DNA from: Oerskovia rustica
GTDB lineage: Bacteria > Actinomycetota > Actinomycetes > Actinomycetales > Cellulomonadaceae
Direction of reading: 5' to 3'
Assembly: GCF_014836555.1 (NCBI RefSeq)
Contig: NZ_JACSQQ010000020.1
Location: 1 to 33,908 of the forward strand
DNA length: 33,908 bases
Shown here: positions 23,126 through 31,846 of the stretch, piece by piece
How positions within the stretch are numbered: the first letter of the stretch is position 1
How the letters are laid out: each line of letters starts with the position of its first letter
Notes under the pieces: model-generated
The model's input: only the letters and a program-made list of their open reading frames with translations
The model's database searches: none
Told to the model about the DNA's origin: nothing
Program-made: the position numbers and the translations under genes

Positions 23126-24070
23126 TCAGGCAGCGCCCGAGCGAAGCTGGCGCATCGCGAGCTGCACGAGCGAGATCAGCGTCTGCTTGGTCGCCGCACG
23201 TGAACGGGCGTCCGTGTACAGCATCGGGACGTGAGCAGGGATCTGCAGGGCCTCGCGCACGTCCTCGAGCTTGTGCTTGGCCACGCCGTCGAAGCAGTTG
23301 ACGCCCACGACGAACGGGATGCCACGCGACTCGAAGTAGTCGATCGCCGGGAAGCACTGCTCCAGACGGTCGGTGTCGACGAGCACGACGGCACCGATCG
23401 CACCACGCACCAGGTCGTCCCACATGAACAGGAAGCGGTCCTGCCCCGGGGTGCCGAACAGGTAGAGCCAGAGCGATCCCGGCAGCTCGATACGACCGAA
23501 GTCCATCGCGACCGTGGTCGTCATCTTGCGGTCGCTCACGCCACCCGCGTCGTCGACGCCCACCGAGTGCTCCGTCATCGCGGCCTCGGTGTTGAGCGGC
23601 TCGATGTCCGAGATGGAGCCGATGAAGGTCGTCTTGCCGACCGCGAACCCGCCCGCGACGACGATCTTCACGACCGTCGGTGCGGTGCGCGCGGCCTGCG
23701 GGGCGGGGGCGGCCGCCGGGGCGACAGGCTGCGGTGCCGTCGGAGCCGGGTTCGCCTGCGCCTGGGCCGGAGGCGTCTGGTGGACCGTCGGAGCCTGCTG
23801 CGTGGCGACGGGCGCCTGTCCCTGCGGGGCAGCAGCAGGCGCGCTGCCGGGCTGGCCGCCCAGGACGCTCTGGCGCACCGGCGCTGCCGACGGCGACCCC
23901 GCGGACGGGGCCGCGGACGCAGGCGCGGCGGCGGCCGCCGGCGCTGCGACCGGGGCCCACGACGGACCCGGTGCACCGGCGGGTGCCGACGCTCCGGGGG
24001 CGCCCGTGATCAGGGTGCCACCAGCAGCCTGCGGCTGGCCGGCAGCACCGTCAGAGGGTGGAAATGCCAT
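23126..24070 (-). CDS. cvnD: Conservon GTPase (CvnD-like)
   Basis: The 314-residue protein has a Pro/Ala/Gln-rich, probably disordered first 130 residues and a Ras/MglA-like GTPase domain. P-loop GGFAVGKT is at about 140-147, switch/G3 is FGTPGQDRF (about 205-213) instead of canonical DxxG, and G4 is NCFD (about 258-261) instead of NKxD. These are typical of actinobacterial CvnD proteins, which work as a G-protein-like output of conservons. I chose ATG 24070, with GGAGAG 8-9 bases upstream, over GTG 24079, which overlaps that ribosome site. The start lies inside the end of the DUF742 gene, so translation is coupled. The long N-terminal extension is unusual; typical relatives have a G domain of about 190 residues. 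Confidence 0.92.
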   Translation of the reverse strand: MAFPPSDGAAGQPQAAGGTLITGAPGASAPAGAPGPSWAPVAAPAAAAAPASAAPSAGSPSAAPVRQSVLGGQPGSAPAAAPQGQAPVATQQAPTVHQTPPAQAQANPAPTAPQPVAPAAAPAPQAARTAPTVVKIVVAGGFAVGKTTFIGSISDIEPLNTEAAMTEHSVGVDDAGGVSDRKMTTTVAMDFGRIELPGSLWLYLFGTPGQDRFLFMWDDLVRGAIGAVVLVDTDRLEQCFPAIDYFESRGIPFVVGVNCFDGVAKHKLEDVREALQIPAHVPMLYTDARSRAATKQTLISLVQLAMRQLRSGAA

Positions 24071-24467
24071 TGAGAACACTCTCCAAGATGCTCAGGGACA
24101 GTCCCGAGTTGCTGCTGCCGTGGCCGGTGTGAACGTTGAGCGGGGTCGACGTGTGCACCGTGAGGTAGTTCTCCTCGGCGAGGTCGGCGACCAGGATGCG
24201 GGTGACGCCCAGGGGCATCCGCAGGAGCGCCGAGAGCTCGGCGATCGACACGTAGTTGTGCGCGGCGTGCTGGAGGATCGCACGCTTCTCAGGAGGCAGG
24301 CCGTAGCTGTTCACAGCACCCGGCATCACCTCGACCAGCGCCTCGAGCGGGAGGTCCGAGGTCGCCGAGCGGACACGTCCACCGGTCACCGCGTACGGAC
24401 GCACCGTCGCGGCCTCGTACGAGTCCGAGCTGTGCGCTCCCAAGCTGCCAAAAGGTGCGTTCGTCAT
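24051..24467 (-). CDS. cvnC: DUF742 protein (CvnC-like)
   Basis: The 138-residue protein matches the DUF742 family. A short flexible start leads into VRPYAVTGGRVRSATSDLPL, then EKRAILQHAAHNYVSIAELSALLRMPLGVTRILVADLAEENYL, a winged-helix-like core with the conserved PLGV-R-L-DL segment. CvnC proteins are the third member of conservons and form a complex with the kinase, roadblock protein and GTPase. ATG 24467 has GAGGACAGG upstream and lies 10 bases after the roadblock stop. The alternative in-frame TTG at 24509 overlaps that gene and adds unconserved residues. Confidence 0.93.
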   Translation of the reverse strand: MTNAPFGSLGAHSSDSYEAATVRPYAVTGGRVRSATSDLPLEALVEVMPGAVNSYGLPPEKRAILQHAAHNYVSIAELSALLRMPLGVTRILVADLAEENYLTVHTSTPLNVHTGHGSSNSGLSLSILESVLNGISTL

Positions 24468-24477
24468 CGACCTGTCC

Positions 24478-24927
24478 TCATCCCACCGGGGCTCGTGTTG
24501 CTCCGTCAACGGGCAGGCTACCGCGCATCTCCGAGATGAGCTGAGGCGTCAACGTCGCCTCGGTGCGGGAGACGAGGAGCGCCATCTCGTAGCCGATCAG
24601 CCCGATGTCGCACGTCGACTCGGCGACGACGCCGAGGACCGACCCGTTCGAGACGTTCATGAGGAAGAGGAAACCGTTGTCCATCTCGACGATCGACTGG
24701 CGGACGTTGCCCCCGTTGAGCTGGCGGGCCGCACCGCGGGTCAGGCTCGACATGCCGGACACGATCGCCGCGAGCTGGTCGCCGCTCGTGCGGTCGAGCT
24801 GGTCCGACATCGCCATGAGCAGGCCGTCGGCCGACACCACCAGCGTGTGCCGGCTTCCCGGGACGGTCCGCACGAAGTTGTCGAGCAACCACCCGAAATT
24901 GGTTGCTTCGGTGCTGAGCGCGTTCAC
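24478..24927 (-). CDS. cvnB: Roadblock/LC7 domain protein (CvnB-like)
   Basis: The 149-residue protein has a roadblock/LC7 fold. Key segments are FGWLLDNFVRTVPGSRHTLVVSADGLLMAMSD, DQLAAIVSGMSSLTRGAARQLNGG, then FLFLMNVSNGSVLGVVAEST and the helix IGYEMALLVSR. In conservons this protein pairs with the small GTPase and may act as its activating or scaffold partner. GTG 24927 is preceded by a strong AGGAGG. Forty bases separate it from the kinase stop codon. Confidence 0.94.
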   Translation of the reverse strand: MNALSTEATNFGWLLDNFVRTVPGSRHTLVVSADGLLMAMSDQLDRTSGDQLAAIVSGMSSLTRGAARQLNGGNVRQSIVEMDNGFLFLMNVSNGSVLGVVAESTCDIGLIGYEMALLVSRTEATLTPQLISEMRGSLPVDGATRAPVG

Positions 24928-24967
24928 ACTTCCTCCTTGTCAGTTGCCACAGATCGCGAGCTGTACG

Positions 24968-27900
24968 TCACCGCGACTGCGGCGCTGAGTCGGGGACATC
25001 ATTGCCGTGCGAGGCAGGTTGCGTCGAACCTGTCTCGTCGTCGGCCTCGACCCGTCCCCGTGCGGTCGCCGACTGGAAGGCTGCGAGGCGTGCCCGCAGC
25101 TGCTCCGGATCACGATCGATCTTCGCCGTGAACCGGTCGACGTACTCCTCGCGGTTCACGGTCCGAGCCCGACGAGTCAGGCCCGAGCTCGTCACGTCCG
25201 AACGTTCCTGGGGGCTGTACGTCCCCGCGGAGTCGGCGTACGCCTTGCCCTGGACCTCCGGACCGTTGCGCAGCAGCGTCGACATCTCCTCGTAGAGGAC
25301 CGCCGAGGCGATCCAGTCCGAGCGAGCCTCGACCGAGTCCGACACGTAGCCCGGGTCCAGCGGCTCGATCGGCTCGGGCGCAGGGCGACGCACGAGCGGC
25401 GTCGAACCGGCCGGCGCACCCGCGGACTCGTGGCCCGTGGTCGGAGCCGCTGCCGGCGCCTGCGGCGGGGCGAACGCGGTCGGCGCAGCGGGGTGCTGGT
25501 ACGCGACCGGCTGCTGGACGGGAGCCGCCTGCTGGACCGGAGCGGCCTGCTCGACCGGCGCCGGCTGCTGGAAGGCCATCGGCTGCTGCGTGTGCGGTGC
25601 GGAACCTGCCGGCTGCGACGCGAGCGCTGCGGCCGACGGCGTCACGACGGGCATCGCACCCGTGCGGGGTCGCCGGTTGAAGATGCCGCGCTTGCGCGCC
25701 TGGCTCTCTCGCAACGACCTGCGCGTCGGGAGGTCGGCCATGAGGTCCTCGAACCTGGGGAGCGCCTCGAACGAGAGCTCCTCCGGGATCTCCTCCCGAG
25801 CCTCCGGCTCGTGCGGGGCCTGCGCTGCGGGAGCCTGCTGCTGGACCGGCTGGACCGGCTGCTGCTCCTGGACCGGCTGCGGCGCGTAGGCCTGCGGCTC
25901 GCGGTACTGCTGCACGGGCTGCTGCTGGACCGGGGCCTGGTACGTGCTGGCCGGAACCGCGGGAACGTCGTGGACCGGGGCCTGCGGCGCCTGCGCCGTG
26001 CGCTGCGGGAGGTCGGGCGCGGGGGCCGCCGAGGCCACGGAGGTCTCGGTGACCGGCGACTCGTTCACGACCGGCGGCGTGCGCTGCGGGAGCTCGGGCT
26101 GGGGGGCCTCGACGGACGTCTGCTCGCTCACGAAATGCGTCGCGGCCTCGGGCGCCTCGACGCCCTGGACGGGAGCCTCTGCTGGTGCGAGCGGCTCGAT
26201 CGCGAACTGCGGGGCCCACGTGCCGTCGTCGGGCACGAAGTCCGGGACGGAGATGTCGGTCGCCGACACGTCCGGCGCGGCGTCGAGCTCGACGGCCTGC
26301 TGCTCCGACGTGGACGTGTCCGCCGCACCGAGGGCGCGGAAGCTCGAGAACATGGCCGAGCGGGTGCTCACGTCGAGCACGGGGATCTCGGCCGACTGAG
26401 GCTGCACGGGCGGCATGACCCCGGTGGTCTCCGCAGGGCTCGCGGCGCGTGCCCGGCTCGGGAGCGAACTGCCCGACGAGGCCACGCCCTCGGGCGGGGA
26501 CCATGCCTCGGGAGCGGCCGGCAGGTCGAGCGGGAGCGACGGCGTCGCGAGCGGCGGCAGGACGATCGAGCCGGTCTGCGGACCGGGGACGAACGAGGCG
26601 CTCGGCGCGGACCCGGCGGGGTCCATGCCGCGCGAGCGACGACGGGGCATGCCGGTCGAGGTCGCGCCGTCGGTCAGGGCCGCGAGGTCGACCGGGATCG
26701 CGACGGGAGCGTCGTTGTCGATCTGCGGTGTCGTGGTCGTGGCCGGGCCCGAGTAGACGGGGGCCGACGGCTGCGCGGGAGGCGCGGAGAGCTGGTTCGC
26801 CGCGACCTGCGTGCGGTTGTCCAGCGGGTCGGTCGGCATCGGCAGCGGGACGTTCGAGTCCGGCACGAACAGGACGTTGGGGAAGCTGACCGTGACGAGG
26901 GTGCCTGCGCCCTCGGGTGCGCGCTCGAACGTGACGCTCGCGCCGAGGCGGTCGGAGATGCGCCCGACCACGTACAGGCCCAGTCGCTGCGAACCCACGA
27001 CGTCCGAGGCGGCGTGCGCGTTGACCTTGCGGTTCGCCTCGACGATCTCCTCGGGCGTCATGCCCAGACCGTGGTCGCGGATGATGATCTTGACGAACCG
27101 CTCGTCGCGCGCCGTGCTGACCTCGACGGGCGTGTGCGGCTCGGAGAACATCGTCGCGTTCTCGAGGAGCTCGGCGATGAGGTGTGCCGCGTTGAGCGCG
27201 TTGTGCCCCAGCATCAGCGGGTCGACGACGAGGTTCAGCCGGACGCGGTCGTACAGCTCGATCTCGGACGACGCCGTACGGATGACGTCGGAGGCCGGCA
27301 TGGGCTGCCGGACGCGACGGCCCGAGTCGATGCCTGCGAGCACGAGGAGGGACTCGGCGTTGCGGCGCATCCGGGTCGCGAGGTGGTCCAGGCGGAAGAG
27401 GTTCGACAGCGTGTTCGCGTCTTCCTCGGATCGCTCGAGGTCGTCGAGGAACGCCAGCTGGCGGTTGAGCAGCACCTGGTCGCGACGAGCCACGTTGACG
27501 AACATCTCGGCGATCGAGCCACGCAGGGCCGCCTGCTCGCGGGCCACCTGGATCGTCGTGGAGTTCACGTCGTTGAACGCGTTCGCGAGCTGACCGACCT
27601 CGTCGCTCGACTCGACCGTGATGGGCTGGATGTTGATGCCCGGGCCCTGGCCCGGCACCGAGACCTGCTCGACCATGCGCGGCAGCTGGTCCCGGACGTC
27701 CTGGGCCGCGCTCGTGAGGCGACGCAGCGGGTTCACGATCTGGCGGGCGATGGCACCGGCCACGAGGATGCTGGCGCCGAACGCGACGAGGGTCACGAGG
27801 ATCGTCAGGACGGCTCGCGTCACGGCCGCGGCCGCGATGTCCGACGCGGTCTCGCCGGCGTCCTTGCGGACCTCGTCACGGACCGGGGTGATGTCCGCGA

Positions 27901-28750
27901 GGTCGTTGGCGGAGGCCGTGGCCCAGTCCTCCTTGTTCGTCACACCGACCGCGGCGTTGGCGGCGAGCGAGTTGCGCAGGTTGACGTAGGAACCGAGCGG
28001 GGACGGGATCGCGAGCCCGGTGCGCAGCTCGCGCACCTCCTTGCGGGCGGCCGCGGCCTTGGTCTCTCCCTCGCTGACGAGTCGGGCGGCACGCTGGGCG
28101 TCCTCGCGGACCCCCTGCGTGACCTCGCCGCCGTTCGCCTGGTCCTGGGCGATGTCCTGGAAGAGGAACGAGACGACCGGGAGCTCGAGCGCGACCTGGC
28201 TCATGAGCACGTTCGACGCGACGTACGCGTCGAGCACCTGTGCCAGGCCCCGGTCCTGCGCCGTGTCGGCCAGCACGCGGGGGACGTCGAGCGCGTCGTC
28301 GATCAGGGTGTTGTACGACGACGTGAAGCCGAGCTCCTGGATCGTCTGGTTGTCGATCTTCTTGCGGAGCGCGTCCAGCTCGGCGCGGTCCTTGACCGTC
28401 GCGTCGACGGCCCGGGACACGCGGGGGTCCAGCATGGACATCTTGACGTCGCCGTACATGCGGTCACGTCGGTCGAGCGCCTTGTCGGTCTCGGCGCGGG
28501 CGGCCTCGACCAGCGCGTCGGCGTTCTCGACGCCACGCACCCGCTGGAGCTCTGCGGCGCGCTCGGCGGCGACGGCCTTCCCGGCGACGTCCTGGGAGGC
28601 GAAGGCCTCCACCAGGGCGACGGTCTGGTTGGCCACGCGCGCCTCGTTGATCGCCTGAACCGAGAAGACCGTTGCGGCCAGGAACAGGACGAAGACAGGC
28701 AGCGCGAGTGCCGCAAGGATCTTCCCGCGAACGCTCAACCTGCGGAGCAT
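24968..28750 (-). CDS. cvnA: Conservon sensor histidine kinase (CvnA-like), nitrate-sensor type
   Basis: The 1260-residue protein begins with a membrane helix (about 9-31) and an extracytoplasmic NIT-like helical sensor domain (about 40-310), then a second helix (about 312-335) and a HAMP region. The dimerisation region has SIAEMFVNVARRDQVLLNRQL, without a canonical phosphoacceptor His context, then an ATPase domain with N-box LIAELLENATMFS (about 520-532), RDHGLGMT and GLYVVGRISDRLGA. Residues 640-1260 are a Pro/Gln/Ala-rich tail that is probably disordered. ATG 28750 has GGAGAGAGG upstream and gives the usual membrane-helix start. It heads a four-gene operon. Confidence 0.93.
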   Translation of the reverse strand: MLRRLSVRGKILAALALPVFVLFLAATVFSVQAINEARVANQTVALVEAFASQDVAGKAVAAERAAELQRVRGVENADALVEAARAETDKALDRRDRMYGDVKMSMLDPRVSRAVDATVKDRAELDALRKKIDNQTIQELGFTSSYNTLIDDALDVPRVLADTAQDRGLAQVLDAYVASNVLMSQVALELPVVSFLFQDIAQDQANGGEVTQGVREDAQRAARLVSEGETKAAAARKEVRELRTGLAIPSPLGSYVNLRNSLAANAAVGVTNKEDWATASANDLADITPVRDEVRKDAGETASDIAAAAVTRAVLTILVTLVAFGASILVAGAIARQIVNPLRRLTSAAQDVRDQLPRMVEQVSVPGQGPGINIQPITVESSDEVGQLANAFNDVNSTTIQVAREQAALRGSIAEMFVNVARRDQVLLNRQLAFLDDLERSEEDANTLSNLFRLDHLATRMRRNAESLLVLAGIDSGRRVRQPMPASDVIRTASSEIELYDRVRLNLVVDPLMLGHNALNAAHLIAELLENATMFSEPHTPVEVSTARDERFVKIIIRDHGLGMTPEEIVEANRKVNAHAASDVVGSQRLGLYVVGRISDRLGASVTFERAPEGAGTLVTVSFPNVLFVPDSNVPLPMPTDPLDNRTQVAANQLSAPPAQPSAPVYSGPATTTTPQIDNDAPVAIPVDLAALTDGATSTGMPRRRSRGMDPAGSAPSASFVPGPQTGSIVLPPLATPSLPLDLPAAPEAWSPPEGVASSGSSLPSRARAASPAETTGVMPPVQPQSAEIPVLDVSTRSAMFSSFRALGAADTSTSEQQAVELDAAPDVSATDISVPDFVPDDGTWAPQFAIEPLAPAEAPVQGVEAPEAATHFVSEQTSVEAPQPELPQRTPPVVNESPVTETSVASAAPAPDLPQRTAQAPQAPVHDVPAVPASTYQAPVQQQPVQQYREPQAYAPQPVQEQQPVQPVQQQAPAAQAPHEPEAREEIPEELSFEALPRFEDLMADLPTRRSLRESQARKRGIFNRRPRTGAMPVVTPSAAALASQPAGSAPHTQQPMAFQQPAPVEQAAPVQQAAPVQQPVAYQHPAAPTAFAPPQAPAAAPTTGHESAGAPAGSTPLVRRPAPEPIEPLDPGYVSDSVEARSDWIASAVLYEEMSTLLRNGPEVQGKAYADSAGTYSPQERSDVTSSGLTRRARTVNREEYVDRFTAKIDRDPEQLRARLAAFQSATARGRVEADDETGSTQPASHGNDVPDSAPQSR

Positions 28751-28960
28751 ACGAACCTCTCTCCATACCCTGTGACCAGCGGATCGTCGTGAGGTCCGGT
28801 CGGCTGCGACCATCCCCCACTCGCCAGACGTGCGTACTAACTATCGGTGCACTTGCCCCAGGGACCTAATCCGGTCATCCAGGGCAAGCCGGAGGCTTCG
28901 TGGAGGATTCCGACGATGCCCGACACCCGTCCTCGTCGACGAGGCCGTAGTGTCTTTCGC

Positions 28961-29938
28961 GTGCGAGCCGTCACGATAGCCGCCCCGGGTGGCCCAGGGG
29001 AACTCACCGTGTCCGACCTCCCTGACCCCGTCCCGGGTCCGGACGAGGTGCTGATCGACGTCGTCTCGAGTGGCGTGAACCCTGCTGACCTGCTACAACG
29101 TGCCGGAAAGTACCCCCCGCCAGCGGGTGCGCCGGTATGGCCGGGTCTCGAGGTTTCTGGGGTGATTTCGTCCGTCGGGTCGCGTCTCACAGGGTGGGAC
29201 GTCGGCGACGAGGTCGTCGCCCTCCTGGACGGGGGCGGATACGCGGAGAAGGTCTGCGTCCGCGCGTCCCAGGTGCTCCCCCTGCCGAGCGGCGTCTCGC
29301 TCGTCGACGGCGCGGCCCTCCCCGAGGCCGTGTGCACCGCGTGGAGCAACCTGGTCGACGTGGGCCACCTCGCCCGCGGCGACGTCCTGCTCGTGCACGG
29401 CGGGTCGGGTGGCGTCGGATCGGTCGCGACGCAGATCGGCGCAGCGCTCGGCGCGCGCGTCGTCACGACTGCGGGCGGACCGGAGCGCGTGGCCCGCTGC
29501 CTCACGCTGGGAGCCGACGTCGCCGTCGACCACCGCACGCAGGACTTCGTCGCAGCGGTGCGCGAGGCCTCGGACGGCACAGGCGCCGACGTGGTGCTCG
29601 ACGTCGTCGGGGCGGCGTACCTGGACGACAACCTCCGGGCGCTCGCCACGGGCGGGCGGCTGGTGGTGATCGGCATGCAGAAGGGGCGCCGCGGCGAGCT
29701 CGACCTGGGCGTCCTGCTCGCCAAGCGCGCGACCGTCGCGGGGACCACGTTGCGCGCACGGCCCGCGCAGGAGAAGGCCCGGCTGGTCCGGGACGTCCTG
29801 ACGCACGTGTGGCCCTTGGTCGAGGGCGGGCAGGTGCGGCCGGTGGTCCACGCGCGGCTGCCGCTCGACCGGGCGGCGGACGCCCACCGCCTCATGGAGT
29901 CGGGCGAGGTGTTCGGCAAGGTCCTCCTCGTGCCGTGA
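28961..29938 (+). CDS. NAD(P)H quinone oxidoreductase, MDR family (QOR/PIG3-like)
   Basis: The 325-residue protein is a zinc-free medium-chain dehydrogenase/reductase. The N-terminal catalytic domain has SSGVNPADLLQRAGKYPPP and then PVWPGLEVSGVI, as in PIG3/QOR proteins, and lacks the zinc-binding Cys and His residues. The Rossmann nucleotide site is VHGGSGGVGSVATQIG (around 147-162). The C-terminus VFGKVLLVP is typical. The enzyme reduces quinones or enones using NADPH in the cytosol. GTG 28961 fits the family N-terminus (VRAVTIAAPGGP); there is no clear ribosome site, so the message may be leaderless with TAGTGT as a -10. It is divergent from the conservon. Confidence 0.9.
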   Translation: MRAVTIAAPGGPGELTVSDLPDPVPGPDEVLIDVVSSGVNPADLLQRAGKYPPPAGAPVWPGLEVSGVISSVGSRLTGWDVGDEVVALLDGGGYAEKVCVRASQVLPLPSGVSLVDGAALPEAVCTAWSNLVDVGHLARGDVLLVHGGSGGVGSVATQIGAALGARVVTTAGGPERVARCLTLGADVAVDHRTQDFVAAVREASDGTGADVVLDVVGAAYLDDNLRALATGGRLVVIGMQKGRRGELDLGVLLAKRATVAGTTLRARPAQEKARLVRDVLTHVWPLVEGGQVRPVVHARLPLDRAADAHRLMESGEVFGKVLLVP

Positions 29939-29999
29939 GCCTCGCGCCGTGAACGGCCCGGCCGTCGCGCTCGGCGACCGTTCGGGACAGACTGGGTCC

Positions 30000-30659
30000 A
30001 TGAGCGACGACGCACGAGGCGACCTGTCCCCCGAACCGTCCGAGCAGCCCGCGCCCCCGGAGCGCGGGCGGGAGCAGGGCGCGGACTCGGACGACGGGGC
30101 GAGGCGCGGATACACGGTCATCGCCCCCGACGGGAGCGAGGTCCCGCCGCGGGACGACGTGGGCCAGGACACGGCAGGCGAGGAGCGTGACCCGGGCGCG
30201 GCCGTCGAGGAGCCCGCGAAGGTCATGCGGATCGGCGGCATGATCAAGCGGCTGCTCGAGGAGGTGCGCGACTCACCGCTCGACGAGGCGGCCCGCAGCA
30301 GGCTCGCCGAGATCCACGAGCGGTCGCTCAAGGAGCTCGAGGAGGGCCTCTCGCCCGAGCTCGTCGCGGAGCTGCACCGCATCTCGCTGCCCTTCACCGA
30401 CGACGCCGTGCCGTCCGACGCCGAGCTGCGCGTCGCGCAGGCACAGCTCGTGGGGTGGCTTGAGGGGCTGTTCCACGGCATCCAGACCGCTCTGGTGGCG
30501 CAGCAGATGGCCGCGCAGGCGCAGCTCTCGCAGATCCGCCGTGCCCTGCCCCCGGGGGCGATCCCGGTCCCGGGCATGCCGGGGCAGCCCGGGCACCCTG
30601 GGCACCCCGCGCAGCGCGAGGGGGACGACTCCCGCCCGTCTCCCGGCCAGTACCTCTGA
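30000..30659 (+). CDS. bpa: Bacterial proteasome activator Bpa (PafE)
   Basis: The 219-residue protein has a disordered acidic N-terminus (1-70) and the conserved helical core AKVMRIGGMIKRLLEEVRDSPLDEAARSR through PFTDDAVPSDAELRVAQAQLVGWLEGLFHGIQTAL (about 73-170). It ends exactly in GQYL, the C-terminal motif with which Bpa docks into the 20S proteasome and opens its gate without ATP. Members form dodecameric rings that feed unfolded proteins. The Pro/Gly-rich stretch PGMPGQPGHPGHP before the tail is a flexible linker. ATG 30000 is chosen as the first Met consistent with the family. It implies the host has a proteasome, whose genes are outside the window. Confidence 0.94.
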   Translation: MSDDARGDLSPEPSEQPAPPERGREQGADSDDGARRGYTVIAPDGSEVPPRDDVGQDTAGEERDPGAAVEEPAKVMRIGGMIKRLLEEVRDSPLDEAARSRLAEIHERSLKELEEGLSPELVAELHRISLPFTDDAVPSDAELRVAQAQLVGWLEGLFHGIQTALVAQQMAAQAQLSQIRRALPPGAIPVPGMPGQPGHPGHPAQREGDDSRPSPGQYL

Positions 30660-30713
30660 GGACCGTCCCGCCGCCCCGCCCAGGTGAGGGCTACGCGGGC
30701 GGCGGGTCGGTCC
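30660..30713. terminator. Bidirectional terminator between bpa and the EamA gene
   Basis: GGACCG-T-CCCGCCGCCC pairs with GGGCGGCGGG-T-CGGTCC, 16 of 17 positions, around a 20-base loop. It begins right after the bpa stop and overlaps the last codons of the convergent gene, so it likely stops transcripts from both sides. Confidence 0.65.
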
Positions 30714-31584
30714 GCTGGGCGGTCATCGCGATCGCGCCGGAGACGAGCAGCAGGCCGACGAGCTCGAGCCACGAGGGGAACTGCTGCAGCACGACGGCGC
30801 CGATCACCACCGCGGTCGCCGGCAGCATCGCGAGGAGCACCGAGAACGTCGCCGCGCTGACGCGCCGCAGGATGAGCTGTTCGAGCACGTAGGGCACGAC
30901 GGACGAGCAGACCGCGATCCCGACGACCGCGAGCAGCAGCTGCCAGTCCTCGAGCACGGCTCCCGACGACGGCGCGAGGAACGGCGCGAACACGAGCGCC
31001 CCCGCGGTCATCGCCACGGACAGCGACGTGACCCCGGACCCGGCCAGCGCGACGCGACGCCCCAGCAGGATGTACGCGGCCCAGCAGGCGGCTGCGATGC
31101 CGATCGCGACGAGCCCGATCACGACGTCCTCCCGCGGGATGTCCGACGTCAGGGTCACGCCCGCCAGGAGCACGACGCCGACGGCCGCGACGGCGATGCC
31201 GCCGCGCTCGCGCCAGCCACGCCCGGTGATCGCCGCGACGGCCACGGGGCCGATGAACTCGATCGCGACCGCAGAACCGAGGGGCAGGTGATCGATCGCG
31301 ACGTAGAACGTCACGTTCATCGCGGCGAGCGCGACGCCGAACACCGCGGCCCACGCGAGCGTCCGCCAGGTCCAGCGCTGCCGCCAGGGGCGGCGCCAGG
31401 CGAGCAGCAGCACGGCGGCCACGACGATGCGCAGCCAGGCGACCTCGGGCGCCCCGACGACGGCGAACAGCCCGACCGCGATCGCGGCACCGAGGTACTG
31501 GGTCAGCCCCGAGACGACGAAGAGGGCGGGCGGCGGGACGCGGCCCGCCACGCTGCCGAGGGCACGACCGGGACGCGAAGACAC
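30691..31584 (-). CDS. EamA/DMT family transporter (RhtA-like)
   Basis: The 297-residue protein has about ten hydrophobic segments in two EamA halves, each of five helices. The first half has GLTQYLGAAIAVGLFAVVGAPEVAWLR and the second begins after ITGRGWRERGGIAVAAVGVVLLAGVTL. The family exports amino acids, purines or other metabolites; the layout resembles RhtA/YdcZ-like threonine or homoserine efflux proteins. It is convergent with bpa. Substrate cannot be read. Confidence 0.9.
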   Translation of the reverse strand: MSSRPGRALGSVAGRVPPPALFVVSGLTQYLGAAIAVGLFAVVGAPEVAWLRIVVAAVLLLAWRRPWRQRWTWRTLAWAAVFGVALAAMNVTFYVAIDHLPLGSAVAIEFIGPVAVAAITGRGWRERGGIAVAAVGVVLLAGVTLTSDIPREDVVIGLVAIGIAAACWAAYILLGRRVALAGSGVTSLSVAMTAGALVFAPFLAPSSGAVLEDWQLLLAVVGIAVCSSVVPYVLEQLILRRVSAATFSVLLAMLPATAVVIGAVVLQQFPSWLELVGLLLVSGAIAMTAQRTDPPPA

Positions 31585-31846
31585 GAGACGACCCTACGTC
31601 GCCGCGAGCAGCCCCCGGGACAGCCGGAACCGGGCCCGTCCGGGGTGCCGGGTGACGCCGTCGGGCCGCTCGAAGCGGCCCACGCGCAGGCGACGCGGCG
31701 ACCGGAGCCGAGCACCGCCGTCGGGCGACGAACAGCACCCCGACCGCTCCAGGAGTCCCCCGCACGCACCATCACCCCCTGTGAGCCCACGACGACACCA
31801 GGGCGGGATGGCCCCACAGCCGTCGAGCGGGGGCGGAGCAAGGACC
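31585..31846. other. Intergenic region upstream of the EamA gene
   Basis: This 262-base spacer lies between the MalG-type permease stop and the EamA start, both on the minus strand. No convincing gene, RNA or strong hairpin is seen. Confidence 0.5.

Noticed and set aside
25007-28792. 1261-residue plus-strand frame opposite the conservon kinase
   Set aside because: Arg-rich shadow; the opposite strand carries HAMP and ATPase motifs and a ribosome site.
28852-28888. CTTGCCC...GGGCAAG inverted repeat between the conservon and the quinone oxidoreductase
   Set aside because: Only 7 bases per arm with a 23-base gap; likely chance in GC-rich sequence.
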